Assembly (NCBI RefSeq): GCF_030253575.1
Contig: NC_080559.1
Location: 34,281,501 to 34,345,500 of the forward strand
DNA: 64,000 bases
Direction: 5' to 3'
DNA from: Rhododendron vialii
Lineage: Eukaryota; Streptophyta; Magnoliopsida; Ericales; Ericaceae
The position numbers were made by a program, and so were the translations under genes. The notes beneath the pieces were generated by a model, which was not told the origin of the DNA, ran no database searches, and was given only the letters and a program-made list of their open reading frames with translations. This document shows, piece by piece, positions 1 to 11,100 of the stretch (its first letter is position 1; each line of letters starts with the position of its first letter).

Positions 1-1280
1 AGTCCCCAGAGAGACCGATCCAAAGGGAGTATACAAGTAATGATTTAACAAATATCACGTGATTCATCCGTTCAATCAATATCCCTGGCGTGTCCGTCCG
101 ATGGCTGCTGTTTAGAAATCTCAAAACAAACCAAGGGCCACGAATTCGCTAATTGTTTATTATCAAAATTGGAGCATATTCTTCAATTAAAACTGTTCTC
201 CTCCTTTTTTCGGTACGTAAAAAACTAGGGGAGGCTCCCGTCCGGTGTCGTTTGGTCCAGTCCCGTTCAGTCTCGGCCAATTACGAGCCCTTTTCGGTCA
301 CAAAACAATGAGCGGAATAAAAAATATTGGTCGCACCAAAAACCACGGTAATCGGATATCGTTTGATATCAATTCAAAATGCATTAATCTTGTAAAAAAA
401 AGAAGATACTATGTGCAACACTGGATTACAACACCTTAACACATTTTTCTAAAACTTAATTTGATTCGAAATGATATCAAACGATATCTAATCAACGTGA
501 TTTTCGATGTGGCCTATGTTCTAGACGATATTTCAAAAATGAACAATTCTGATCATTATTTTGGGCCCTAAAATGGCCCACAATTAGCCGAGACTGCAAG
601 TTGTTTCCGATAGTGAATAAATTTTAGATAGATTTGTGAATAGAATTATTGTAACAAAAAAAGTTTTTGTTAACAATTTTTTTGTTGGTGTGAACGATAT
701 AATAAAATAATTAAACTCGTTGATTAATACTCTGTATGAATGGGGTAGAAAAAACGTTTAATTTTTTTTTTGTCTTTTTGCTAGTGGAAGCATCGCCCTA
801 ATTTCGTGATTGGGGACCTTCTTATTTTGGTCTTGTCGTGTGGTTTTTAAGGGCAGTAGTTGGATGCCAGCTAGCAAGGGAACTTACCGGTGACTAACCG
901 TCTCGTTCCCAAAGAAAAAAAACACACACACGCACTAGTGCACAATGGGAGCAATTTTTATTTTTTTGGATACGGGGAGCAGTTGAATCTCTCTAGAGAA
1001 ATTTCTCGAATGACAAATTTTTCAATGCCGAGCGGGTGGTACCACATGACAAGTGGATATCATGTAATATTTGTTCGGTACATTTGGACAATTCATTTCG
1101 GTTTTGTACGATTCAAATTTAAAATAACAAAAAACAGAGAGTGTGTGAGGGTGAAAGTGTTTTAATCTGGTTTGAACGGCTGACGTGGTACCCTTCCGCC
1201 ACTGAAAAAATTCTCCTCTCCATCTCCCCGCTTAATAAGACCGGTCGTTGAGCTCCAATCCGAACAAAACAAACCCCCCC
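1..1280. other. Intergenic DNA, left edge of window
   Basis: AT-rich spacer upstream of the ARM-repeat gene. No reading frame here resembles a protein. It contains one foldback element (268-596, listed separately). The proximal promoter and leader of the ARM gene should lie in about 1100-1321. No convincing TATA box was found. Confidence 0.5.
268..596. mobile_element. Foldback MITE with CAGTCTCGGC ends
   Basis: The segment starts CAGTCTCGGCCAATTACGAG and its right end, read on the other strand, is CAGTCTCGGCTAATTGTGGG. The similarity continues inward, reaching a shared GATATCGTTTGATATCA core at about 354-370 and, inverted, at about 471-486. The whole piece can therefore fold back on itself. 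The CAG start resembles hAT-type ends, but no clear 8-bp flanking duplication is visible. It has no coding capacity. Confidence 0.55.
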
Positions 1281-1284
1281 TCCC

Positions 1285-1311
1285 TCCCTCCCTCTCTCTC
1301 TCTCTCTCTCC
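1285..1311 (+). repeat. CT microsatellite in 5' leader of the ARM gene
   Basis: A run of CCCT and then CT units ends about 10 bp before the ATG at 1322. Pyrimidine-rich leaders are common in plants. Similar tracts precede other genes in this window. Confidence 0.85.
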
Positions 1312-1321
1312 GGCAGCTGCC

Positions 1322-3083
1322 ATGGAAGAAGCAGCAGCAGCTGCCACCAAAGAAGAGAACCAGCAAGTCCTCAAAGTCCTCGAAGCCCTCAAACAAGCCT
1401 CCCACGACCTGCAATCCAACCCCACTCCGAAACCCACCGAGTCCAACTCCATCAAAGCCCTCCTCGAGCTCGAGACCGAGTCCGACTCCATCCTCTCCAA
1501 CGACCCTTACCTCTCCACCCTCTCCCACCACCTCACCTACCTCAAGTCCATCGTCGACTCCCTCGAGAACTCCAAGTCCACCCGCCGCCACGGGCTGAGA
1601 TCCTTCTTGACTCGCCGGGTCACCACCCACGAGATCTCCCGGGTCGCCGGGTCGATCGAGTCCGAGATCCAGGCCTGGATTGACCGCGAGTGCATCGAAA
1701 ACCTCGCTCGGGCGCTGAGTAGTAGTAGTAGTAGTAGTAATGATAATAATAGCCATAGTTCGAGTGTCGACGAGGAAACCCTAATTCAGATGCTGGTACA
1801 ATTCGAGAAGCGGCTCAATCAAGGGTTCAATCACGAGTTGCAGGATTTAATTCTGAAATCGAAGCTGTTTTCGGAGCTCGAATCGGTCCTCTGTAATTCG
1901 GAGCACTCGACACAGGTGAGCAGGACGGACTACTCAAGTTCAAAATTTCTTTAGAATGATAGTAGTTTTTCTCTGGAAAATATTGAAATTAATAAAATTC
2001 GCGCGCTCAACATTTTAAAAAGGCGCCTTAAGTCACACCATGCGCCTGCATGTGCAGAAGCGCGAGCACAAGCCTGAAAAGTATCTTGTAAAGATATATC
2101 TTAAGCTGCTAAAATTCGCGAGAGGGAAGATCGAGAGCATACACAATGCCTTGCTGAAGGATTATGGGACTATGAACGCGCCGGATCCGATAATTATTTT
2201 GAAAAGTTCAATAATCGTCCTACTAGGATTGTATGCATCTATAAAACCTTAATATTGTGTGTTTGGAAATGGGTATGGAAGTACAAGGTTGTATGCATCT
2301 ACAATTTATGGATTGGTTTGAGGGTACCTACTCTAATTTTTTGGGTACTCTTTTTAACAACTACCTTTCATATGTGACATAAAAAGTTAAATGTTCATCC
2401 ATCCAACATTGAAATTCTGCATTCTGTCATTGCAGGTGAGAGAACAGGTCGCTTTCGCCATTGCTGAGTTGATTAGGTTTAACAAAGACGTTTTCGTTGG
2501 GCAAGTATTGATGGGCCAAATGATTCGAGCCCTAATTTCAATGTCATCACCTTCTTCACTTAAAGTACTCTGTTCTCTAATAAAATCCATCAAAAGTCCT
2601 TTAGTAGACGAGATCGAATCGAACGGAGACATTTTCGATATAATCAAGTTGCTTAAATCCGATGAGTTGTCTATTCGAGTAATGGCGATGAACTGTGTAC
2701 TTGAAATTGGGTATTTTGGGAGGAAAGAGGCGATTGAGGCGATGCTTATGAAAGGAGATTTGATAAGAATACTGGTGGAATTGCAGAGGGGGGAATTGGG
2801 TGGGGATTTGATAGAGGTGGGGAAGTGGGAGGAGGAGGAGAGTGGTGGTGTTGAGGTTCTAGGGAGGAGGGAGAGTGTTAGAGAGAGAAGGTACTTGGAG
2901 AGGCACACATTTGCTAGCTGTGTGGCTAGATTTGCAGTGCAGTTGGAGGTAGGGGAAGGGTTGAGGCAGAGAGAGAGGAGGGCTCTGAAGCAGGAGATAT
3001 TGAAGAGAGTGAGAGAAGCTTGTGTTTCTGATGCTGAGGCTGCCACCATTGTTGCTGAGGTTCTGTGGGGTTCTTCACCTTGA
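1322..3083 (+). CDS. ARM-repeat superfamily protein
   Basis: Two exons, 1322-1915 and 2436-3083, joined in phase 0 across a 520-bp GT..AG intron, give 413 residues. The N-terminal half is helical and charged, with a conserved-looking stretch around GLRSFLTRRVTTHEISRVAG (about residues 90-115), as in the N-terminal domain that precedes armadillo repeats in plant U-box/ARM proteins. No U-box is present. Exon 2 continues with ARM-type helices (VREQVAFAIAELIRFNKDVF, then IIKLLKSDELSIRVMAMNCV). A Glu/Arg-rich insertion lies at about residues 330-350, and a final helix ends ATIVAEVLWGSSP. Exon 1 contains an in-frame AGT repeat coding for a serine run (about 1717-1740), probably a flexible loop. Such proteins are usually protein-interaction scaffolds; partner and function cannot be told from sequence. 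The start is the first ATG after the CT-rich leader. Confidence 0.85.
2040..2252 (+). other. Unexplained open frame inside the ARM-gene intron
   Basis: A 70-residue frame rich in Lys, Arg and Leu lies wholly inside the single intron. Direct splicing of 1915 to 2436 gives an unbroken ARM protein, so this frame is not needed. No known domain was recognised. It may be a relic of inserted sequence or chance. Confidence 0.2.
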
Positions 3084-4028
3084 AAATTTGGAAATGGAAA
3101 CCAGAAAAAAGGAGATGGAGAAGAAAGTAGTGCAATCATGCTCGTAAGTTGGTCCAGACGCTCCTGACCGTCGAAAAAAAGAAAAAGAAGAAAAAAGAAG
3201 AAAGTAGTGCAGATTTCGGGTATATAAATTTTTAGTTGTTTTGATTCTTGGGATTATTATTATTTTTCTTTTGGGGTTGGTGTAATTATGTATGGGATGT
3301 AGCTTAATGGTGTAAAGACAGTAAAGTGATTGTGTAAAGTTGAAATTGCATTGATTCAGAATTTGAATCACAAATACAGGGTATGAAAATGGGATGTGTG
3401 CTCTTATTTGTTCAGGAAGTTGTCATGGTGTGGTTGATGTTTTTAGGATCATTGCCCGTTTAAGAAATAAGTAGTATGTGAAACTATGAGTTAATAAGTT
3501 TTATTTGCTTCATCATTTATTTATTTGCCTTTAGTTTTAGTTTTGATTGGTGATTTTATGATTTAAGCAATAAACAACAGCAATTCAGCCGAAATTATAT
3601 TTTATTGCATGGATATAATATTACTACTGCAACGAACAAGTGAAAAATGAGAAGAAAGTGATTACACAAGCGGATAGTCTTGGAAACATTATATGGAGCC
3701 TCTTACCCACCGCTAAGGGTAAGTTTGCCTAACTTTTCAAATGATTTTTTTTTACGTTTATTTTTTTGCTTTCTCTGAATTTTTACAAGTTTCAGGTCAA
3801 ATTTTAATATCATACTTTTCGTTCCAACGAAAGAAATCATAAAAGTGTAAAAACAGCTACTCCCTCCGTGTCAATTTACTTGTCTCATTTCTATTCTAAT
3901 TGGATTAAAAAACTAGTTATATCTTTCAAGTGGTAATGAATTTTATATCCAATATGGATCTCGTTGGATAGATCTCGATTTGTTCTATAATTCAATGTTT
4001 TCGAAATTACCTAAAACATTATAAATTA

Positions 4029-5562
4029 GAAGAAATTAAATAGTCATCCTGTTTGATAGACTTATTTAAGTGCTCATCCTATTAGATTTAAATATTTAAG
4101 TTGACATCCTGAATTTTAAATAATACCTAAAACACCCTCTACTAATATTGACCCCTATATTATTTTTTAATATTATATAGATAATTTTGGGATTTACACA
4201 GGACTAATCTTTTGAAATTACTAGACCATGATCCCGTCCTCATCCCGAAAATTCCTCATCATCTTATACCCACCTCAGGATTGAACATATCCATTACGTC
4301 ATATAATCAGGAAAAAAGCTCCGAGAAAAAACCCAAACAATATCGTCGACAGTGAATAGATTGAGAAGAATGGCGAACCGCCGGAGCACCCACCAACAAT
4401 ATCGTCCGCCGCCGTTGCTTGACAATCCATGCTCGCCGCCGGCCTGTCTCTCTCCTCCGCCTCGGACACCCACCTTCCTCTCTCACTCCTTCTCCTCTAG
4501 CTGCCATCGCTGCTCGACGATCCTTGCTCGCCGCCGGCCTGTCTCCCTCTTCCTCCTCTAACACCCACCGTCTTCTCTCAATCCTTCTCCTCTAGTCGCC
4601 GTCGCCGCTGCCGCGATTCCAGATTCAAGCTTAGAATGGCGATGTGCTTTACCCCACCTTTAACTCCGGCGTTCCATGCTCAGATCTATCCATTGCAGCG
4701 GAGACGGGATACCGCCACAAAAGCGCTACCCACTCTCGTGTTCTCCTCTCGAGCAAGCTGAGTTTGAGATGCACCAAATTGATGCACTGTGGTTGAACAT
4801 TGATTTAGCACAATCAAAAAGAAGTAGGAATGTGGTGCGTACCTATATGGCAGAAAAATATTTTCTTATTTTGGTCACGATTTGGGTGCATGTGTTTTGA
4901 TTTCTTCAAATTTTGTCGTGATTTCTGTTTATTGTAGTTTCATCGGAACGATTTTATGATACGTGTTCATGATTATGGTGATTTCACAAATTTTGTCATG
5001 ATTTCGGAATGTGTGTTTCAATTTTTCCGAATTTTGTCATTATTTCGGTTTAGTGTAGTTTCGTGGGCACAATTTTACGATATATATTCATGATATTTTT
5101 TGTTTCATGGTGATTTCATAAATTTTGTCATGATTTTCAGTACGAGTGTTTCGATTTCTCCAAATTTTGTCATCATTTTCGTAGGGACGATTTTATGATA
5201 CGTATTCATGACAAAATCATTGAGAATTTCAAGTAATATATCCTGAAAATTTATGGTAATATTTTTACGAATGTACGTTCTTGTTTATGAATATTCATTT
5301 TCAAGTTTGGTAGATGTTAGTTTTATTTTGAAAAGTTGTTTTTTGATTTTAGGTGAGAAAAAATTGGAGAGAGAAGATTATGAGAGAAAAAGAGAATGAG
5401 AGAAATTAGGAAAGATAAGGAGAGTGAAAAATTATAAAGATTAGGAGAGAGAAAGGGTATTTTAGAATTTATTTGAATTTGAGGATGGAAAGATAAGTTT
5501 TTAAACCCACTAGGATGAGGACTTAAGTATTTATATAAGAAAGGACCCCTATTTAAGTTCCC
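4029..5562. mobile_element. Mutator-like non-autonomous element with 10-bp target duplication
   Basis: TTATAAATTA occurs directly at 4019-4028 and again at 5563-5572, flanking the element. About 70 bp at each end match as inverted repeats (left TTAAATAGTCATCCTG.. with ..CTCATCCTA; right, inverted, TTAAATAGGGGTCCTT.. with ..CTCATCCTA). A duplication of 9-11 bp with long inverted ends is the signature of Mutator-like elements. Inside, 4360-4640 is GC-rich and unlike its surroundings, as in Pack-MULEs that carry gene fragments. Short frames there are Pro/Arg-rich and match no gene recognised. No transposase is encoded. Confidence 0.75.
4890..5230. repeat. Degenerate tandem repeat of about 122 bp
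   Basis: Units contain, in order, AAATTTTGTC, GATTTC, TGTAGTTTCRT and TTTTAYGATA. They recur at about 4906, 5030 and 5163 (the last partly deleted). The array lies inside the Mutator-like element 4029-5562. Confidence 0.6.
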
Positions 5563-5978
5563 TTATAAATTACAAGATATAATTAATTGAAAAGTGGCAC
5601 GAACACCTAAAAATAACAAGTAAATTGGGACGGAAGGAGAGTAAAAGTTCCGAGAAAAAATAAAGTTGATATAAATGGCCAAACTCACCCTAAGTGAGTA
5701 TGATTGCAGTATTTCTAGAGCAATGCCACAATAATCTCTCGAAAGTGACCTCACCTCACCTCACCTCACCTCTCTCGGATAGTCTGGTTGTTTCTCTAGT
5801 CTAGATTATGGCGCAACTGTATAGATGAATGAACTCATTTTTGCCTTCTGTTTGGCATTTAGTGAAGTGCACAAATGAAACACTACCATTGACCATGGTC
5901 TATAATTCCCAGTCAAGTATTGAACACAAGACTTTTGAATGACTATTACCCATAGTCGCTGGGGAAAGAATCTATTAT

Positions 5979-6192
5979 ACTTCCTCCTCCGTCTCAAATT
6001 TCTCCTTCGGTTTCACTATTCCGGACACCTCCAAAAATTTGTATTTTTGAAATGTAAAATATATATTTTTTAAATCTATGAAACAAAATTTTCAAAATAA
6101 AAAACCTCACTATATATCTAAAAATATAATAAGTAATCTAAAAATGACACACATGCCGAAAAATGAACAAGAAATTCGGGACGGAGGGTGTA
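5979..6192. mobile_element. Short Stowaway-like MITE
   Basis: The left end CCTCCGTCTCAAATTTCT and the right end AGAAATTCGGGACGGAGG are inverted copies with two differences, flanked by TA on both sides. The interior is AT-rich and non-coding. Confidence 0.65.
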
Positions 6193-7078
6193 GCATTTTT
6201 TTTCATTAATGTTGATGTTGTTCGTTTCTTTTATCCAAAAAAACCCAGCCCATGGGGTTTTACAAGACTCCGAAGCCATTTATTTCCTTTTCACAAAAAA
6301 TTGGGGCTGGAAAAGGAGTTTTCAGACCTTGTACTTGGCCTAACAAACGAGGTCACTAAATCGGAATTGGTCCAGGCCATATATGTCTGTCTGGCTAGCC
6401 CAAAGGATGGTCCATGCAAAAAGTTACTACTGCTGGTTTAGTGATTTGATCCAAATTGCATAAGTTTGGTGATTTGATCGAAATCGTCATTATTCTATTG
6501 GGATTTGCAAGAGATAACCTGTATAAAAATTTACTACTACTTTGTCAATAGAACGAAGGGAAATGATTTTTTCACTCTTTTTTTATTAACGCCACTCCCC
6601 TGCAAATGTATTTTTGGTGCAAAAATATATTTCAGGGGAGTGACGTTAACAAAAAAGAGAGTGGCAAAATCAGCGAATTTGTTTTTGCATGTTGTCTATT
6701 CAACTGAAAAAGAATAAAGTCCAGCTCAGCAGAAGTCGTTCTGATCTCAGCTCAACAGGTTGATTAGTTGTAATGGTGGTTAGTGTGGTGCTTTAGTAAA
6801 AGTCGGTTGTGATTAGTAAAATGGGATATAAAACCCCCCTCGAAGCCGGACTTCGACGGGACTTGAATGAACATTTCTCTTATCACCTATGTTTTGCTCG
6901 TTTTGATTACTTATCCGTAATCAGCTATCAATCAACTAACTAGCTTTCCCCACAGGTGAGCATTATCCACGCTCACAATCCGCAATGTACAGAATTTGGG
7001 TTTTAACTCAAGTAAAGAGCGTTAATAGCGCAGTTTACGGCACTTTACGCGAACTCTCTCTAATACATACTAGTATTA

Positions 7079-7356
7079 TATTCCCTCCGTCCCTTATTTA
7101 GAGTCCAATATTTTATTTTGGGTTATCCCTTAATAAGTGTCCATTTTGTAAAGTTAATGGGTAAAAGTTGGTGCATTGTCTATTTTGTCCCTAAAAATAG
7201 ATTTCATTTTGAAAAGTAAGTGAATAAAAATGTAATGATGATGGATAAGTAAGAAAAGTGGAGGAAAAAGTTGATAAAAAAGGTATAATGATGATATTTT
7301 CTTAATAAGTTGGAGTTACAAAGTATGATACTTTAAAAAAAAAACAAAGGGAGTAC
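7079..7356. mobile_element. Stowaway-like MITE
   Basis: Begins with CCCTCCGTCCCTTATTTAGA and ends with AAAGGGAGTA. The right inverted end is degraded to a poly-A tract followed by AAAGGGAG. AT-rich and non-coding inside. Confidence 0.5.
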
Positions 7357-7752
7357 AACATTTTTAAAAGCAGAAGAAGCTGTGCTGTTTTTAGCGTACA
7401 TATGTTGAGTGAACCGGGAAAATGATTTTTCATTTTTTTACCATCATGGAAAATGAATTAATACCCGTTAAAAATCCATTTAATTTTGTCACCTAGTGTT
7501 TAATCAAAACTTACGTGGGTTTTGTGGCAAGTTATTACCCTTTGCTTTTTGGCGAAGGGTGAAAGAGGTACAAGAAGAAAAAGAATTCAAAGCGCAAAAG
7601 CTCGAAGTGATGTAATTAAAGTAGGCAATTGGGAAAAAAAAAGTGAATCAATCATCATTCTAGTGCTCTTGTTTTATTTAAAAAAATCAGTGCTCTCGCT
7701 TTTCATACAGCATTGGAAACAAAAAGAGATAGATAGATAGGTGAGATCTCTA

Positions 7753-7755
7753 GAT

Positions 7756-7794
<39 letters not shown>
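7753..7794 (+). repeat. GATA/GA microsatellite upstream of the EamA-type gene
   Basis: GATA units at about 7727-7740 pass into a pure GA run at about 7763-7794, some 220 bp before the chosen start codon. It lies in the probable promoter or leader. Confidence 0.85.
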
Positions 7795-7797
<3 letters not shown>

Positions 7798-8015
7798 GGC
7801 CATGGAAAAACCAGTTCACATTTCCATGCTGATTTTTTTTCCATTTTGCCATCAACCAAGAACTGTAAATTACCCCATTAATACCCTCTCTATATAGGGA
7901 TTTTTGGAGTGGGGAAGAGAGGAGGAGGGACTGACTAGTCATTAACTTTTCAAGTGTCAAACTAACACTCTAGCCGTTTGGTTCTTTCATATTGGAAAAA
8001 GGAATTTGGTACGTG

Positions 8016-8099
8016 ATGGGTTGGAGATACAAGACAGGGTTGTTTCTCATACTCACGGTTGTCATCACTTGGGTAACCTGTGCAGAAGTCACTCAGGTC

Positions 8100-8135
<36 letters not shown>

Positions 8136-11100
8136 AATTTTGTGAAGTTGAGAATTAGTATGAAAAAAAAGGTTCGCCGTTTTTGCTTGCTACTCATGCC
8201 TAATTGGTGATGACCCCCCGAATATGTTTTGCTTGCTACTCATGCCTAATTGGTGATGACCCCCCGAATATGTTTTGATAACCGGATATCTGAGCCATCT
8301 TGCGCTTATCTTTACTAATTCTAAATGATAAGGCAAACTCTATAGTGACTTCGAGATTTGGAATGTTTAACTCTCGAATATGTTGCTTTTGGTTCTTGGT
8401 CCAAAGGGTGACTTGTGTTTTTTTTTTTTTTTTGATTTTGTCACTTACTTTAGAGGCCCAGGAGAACTACACATGGATCATGTATTTGTTGGCAGATTCA
8501 TTTAAGGAAAAAAGTTATAGTATCGCAAAATCAATAATTAAAATCATCTTCTTGACTCATTTTCTCTTCTGTTTTTACCTCTTTTGTTGTTTCCACATAT
8601 CTCTTGACGTATCTCATACAAATAGTTTTTAAAATTCGTAGTTTTCACGTTATTTTTGGCATAGGAAATCAGTTTGTTATCCTCATTGGGCGAGCCAATA
8701 CTTCTAGTGAGGTTCGTGCCTTTGGATTTCACTTACTGAAACAACGATAGACATACCATTTTTTGCTCCTCTTTGAATCTACCCTTAAGCCCGATAAGTA
8801 CCAACTAAATATGTTTAAAGCCCGCGCGCGCGCGAGATTCATCGCAAGTTTTGTGCAGAAAAATGTGGAGAAGAGCTAACCAGCTAGCCATGCTACTGTT
8901 CTTTTTTCTCTCTGTTCCTTGCCCTGAGCCAAAAGTTTCCTCCTAAAAGAATGTTGCCCTGTAGTTAGTGCTTAGACATTACTCCACTACTTGGTGGATG
9001 TCCTACAAGCAATTTGACTGTTTTTTGTCCTGTCAGTACATTAATCACTTTCATAAAACGTGTATCTATCTATTTACTCCATTTGAATAATTAATCCACA
9101 TAGTTTTATTAGTATTATTAGTATAGCCCCTTCATAATCGAGATCAACTACCCTCTTTCCAAACAAAAGTGCAATAGCTTACTAGTTGGGCTTTCTCAGT
9201 GGGTACTTTTCCACACTTTTAATAATTGAAAAAAAAAAATGAGGAGGGGCTTCAACTTTTTTTTTTTCAATTGATAGAAGATGTTAGATTTTTTAGAGGG
9301 TTCCAACCTAAAAAAATCACTAAAGATAGGTACACTACCTTTTTACACTACATAATTACACTACATCTTATGTGGAGCCTATTTCGTTTCTCAGAAAAAT
9401 CCAAAAAAAAACCAATAAATTTTAAAATATTGTTTTATGGGATCCTGTAAAAAATGCTTTAACGGATATCGGTAAGTGTCATTTCTAGATTTGTAGTGAA
9501 GAAACTGTGCAAATAAACAATTTCATCCCTACGAATCAAGAAGTAATATTTACCGATATCTATTGGAGCTGATTTTTTACAGAATCCCATAAAAAAATAT
9601 TATAGAATTTATGGATATTTTTCTGAATTTTTGTGAGACCCAAAATGGACTCTATATAAAATGTAGTGTAACGTGTAGTGTAACTATGTAGTGTATGTAG
9701 CATCACTCAAAACCAATTGGCAATAAGTAGAGTAGCCTCTAGAATATATTAACCAAGCTTAGGTGGCTTAAATGAGCGATGTGGGACAAGTCTAACACTC
9801 CCCCTCACGTATAGCCTAGATGCACGTGGAGGTGACAGACTAGGAGACCAAGAGCTGACTGATTGACCTGGGCGATAGAGATGAGAGAGACTTTCTCACG
9901 AGAGGTATAACCACCCAAGACCTAGCTCTGATACCATGTTAGATTTCTTGGAGAGTAGAGGTGAGGCCACTCAAGACCTAGCTCTGATACCATGTTAGAT
10001 TTCTTGAAGGGTTCCGATCTGACCGACTGACTCGGGCGATAGAGATGACAGATACTTGAGAGGTATGAATTATGAAGTACAAACCCGGGAACTACATCAA
10101 TTATGAGAGTCCACAAAACAACAAAGCCTAACAATTCAACCAGTGCAAGAAATAAGCCCATTATAAGGTAGAGACAAAGAAAAAAAAAGGAAAAACTCTC
10201 TAAGGGACCTACACACAGGTGATGAGACTCGAACTCATGATCTTAATGAGATGCAAAAGTCCTAGCCAACTAATCTATTCCCAAGACTTCAACTTTTATT
10301 TGTTATTTGTTGAGTTGGTTTAGTTGATAAATTTAATTAAGTTATTGTAAACTTTCCCGTAGTTAGATCCTATCAAAGGAAAAAAAACACGTGAAGATCC
10401 TTCTCATATGGGTCAATGTGACGGTCATTTGGCATTTGATGCACCCGAAAGTAGGAAGAGGAGGCAATAAAAGCCCCCAGAGTAAAATCTAGTAAATTAA
10501 ATTGAGTCGTATTAGAGCATCCGCAATGTAATAATCAAAAGTGAATTATCAAAATTTGCTACGTCAGCTCAAGTTTTGATTATTCACTTAGAAGTTGCTA
10601 AAGTTAATAATGTGAAGTCCCACATTGTTACTTTTGACTATTCAAATGTCCAAATTTGGTTAGGAGGTTGATAACTTTGATTATTACAATGTGAGCATTT
10701 TTTTAAGAATACATTGCTAACTTTAGCAATCTTTTGATTTTGATTATTACATTGTGGATGCTCTTAATTATGGGATAAATTCAATAATCCATTCAAATTA
10801 ACCTACTATTTGAACGAGTGAGAATAAAATGAGCTGTTATCCATTTTACCCAATTTCAAAATTGAGTTTCAAATCTTTTACGGAGTATATTCATATATAA
10901 TAACTCATACTTGTATTTGGGTAACAATTTCCAAATCCCTACACACTTCTATTTCACTTCAATTTTCTATTCAAATCAAAACGGATCTAGAGATGCTGCC
11001 AAGCACCCGATAATAAAAGTTCAACGCAAACTTCCGGTCTAAAATAACTCTTTGGGGCTAATTTAACTTAAGTGATTGGCCAATTCTCCTTTTGACCAAA

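Larger units (their letters stand above)
3858..5643. mobile_element. Stowaway-like element split by a younger insertion
   Basis: The left end reads TA then CTCCCTCCGTGTCAATTTAC. The right end is its near inverse (GTAAATTGGGACGGAAGGAG) followed by AGTA. CTCCCTCCGT ends and TA targets are typical of Stowaway (Tc1/mariner-type) MITEs. Outer material survives only as about 160 bp on the left and 70 bp on the right; the middle is the separate element 4029-5562. Confidence 0.7.
3084..8015. other. Intergenic spacer with nested transposons
   Basis: The spacer lies between the ARM gene and the EamA-type gene. It holds the ARM gene 3' region (about 3084-3400), a nested transposon pair (3858-5643) and two further MITEs (5979-6192, 7079-7356). 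A TATAAAA-bearing stretch at about 6755-6960 could be a small solo LTR, but its ends are not convincing. A GA tract upstream of the EamA gene is listed separately. No intact gene is visible. Confidence 0.5.

Noticed and set aside
1232-1756. Antisense frames opposite ARM-gene exon 1 (also 1162-1500 and 1248-1598)
   Set aside because: They are shadows of the GC-rich exon. Their Pro/Ser or Gly/Val composition comes from the CT repeat and biased codons.
2040-2252. Ribosomal-protein-like fragment
   Set aside because: A weak resemblance to ribosomal protein text (YLVKIYLKLL) does not extend in the right order. Not supported.
6755-6960. Possible solo LTR with a TATAAAA box
   Set aside because: Clear TG..CA ends, a target duplication and primer-binding sequences were not found.
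10224-10277. Possible tRNA gene on the minus strand
   Set aside because: Box A and box B are present, but no acceptor-stem pairing was seen and the sequence continues into a repeat body found elsewhere. It is a SINE head.
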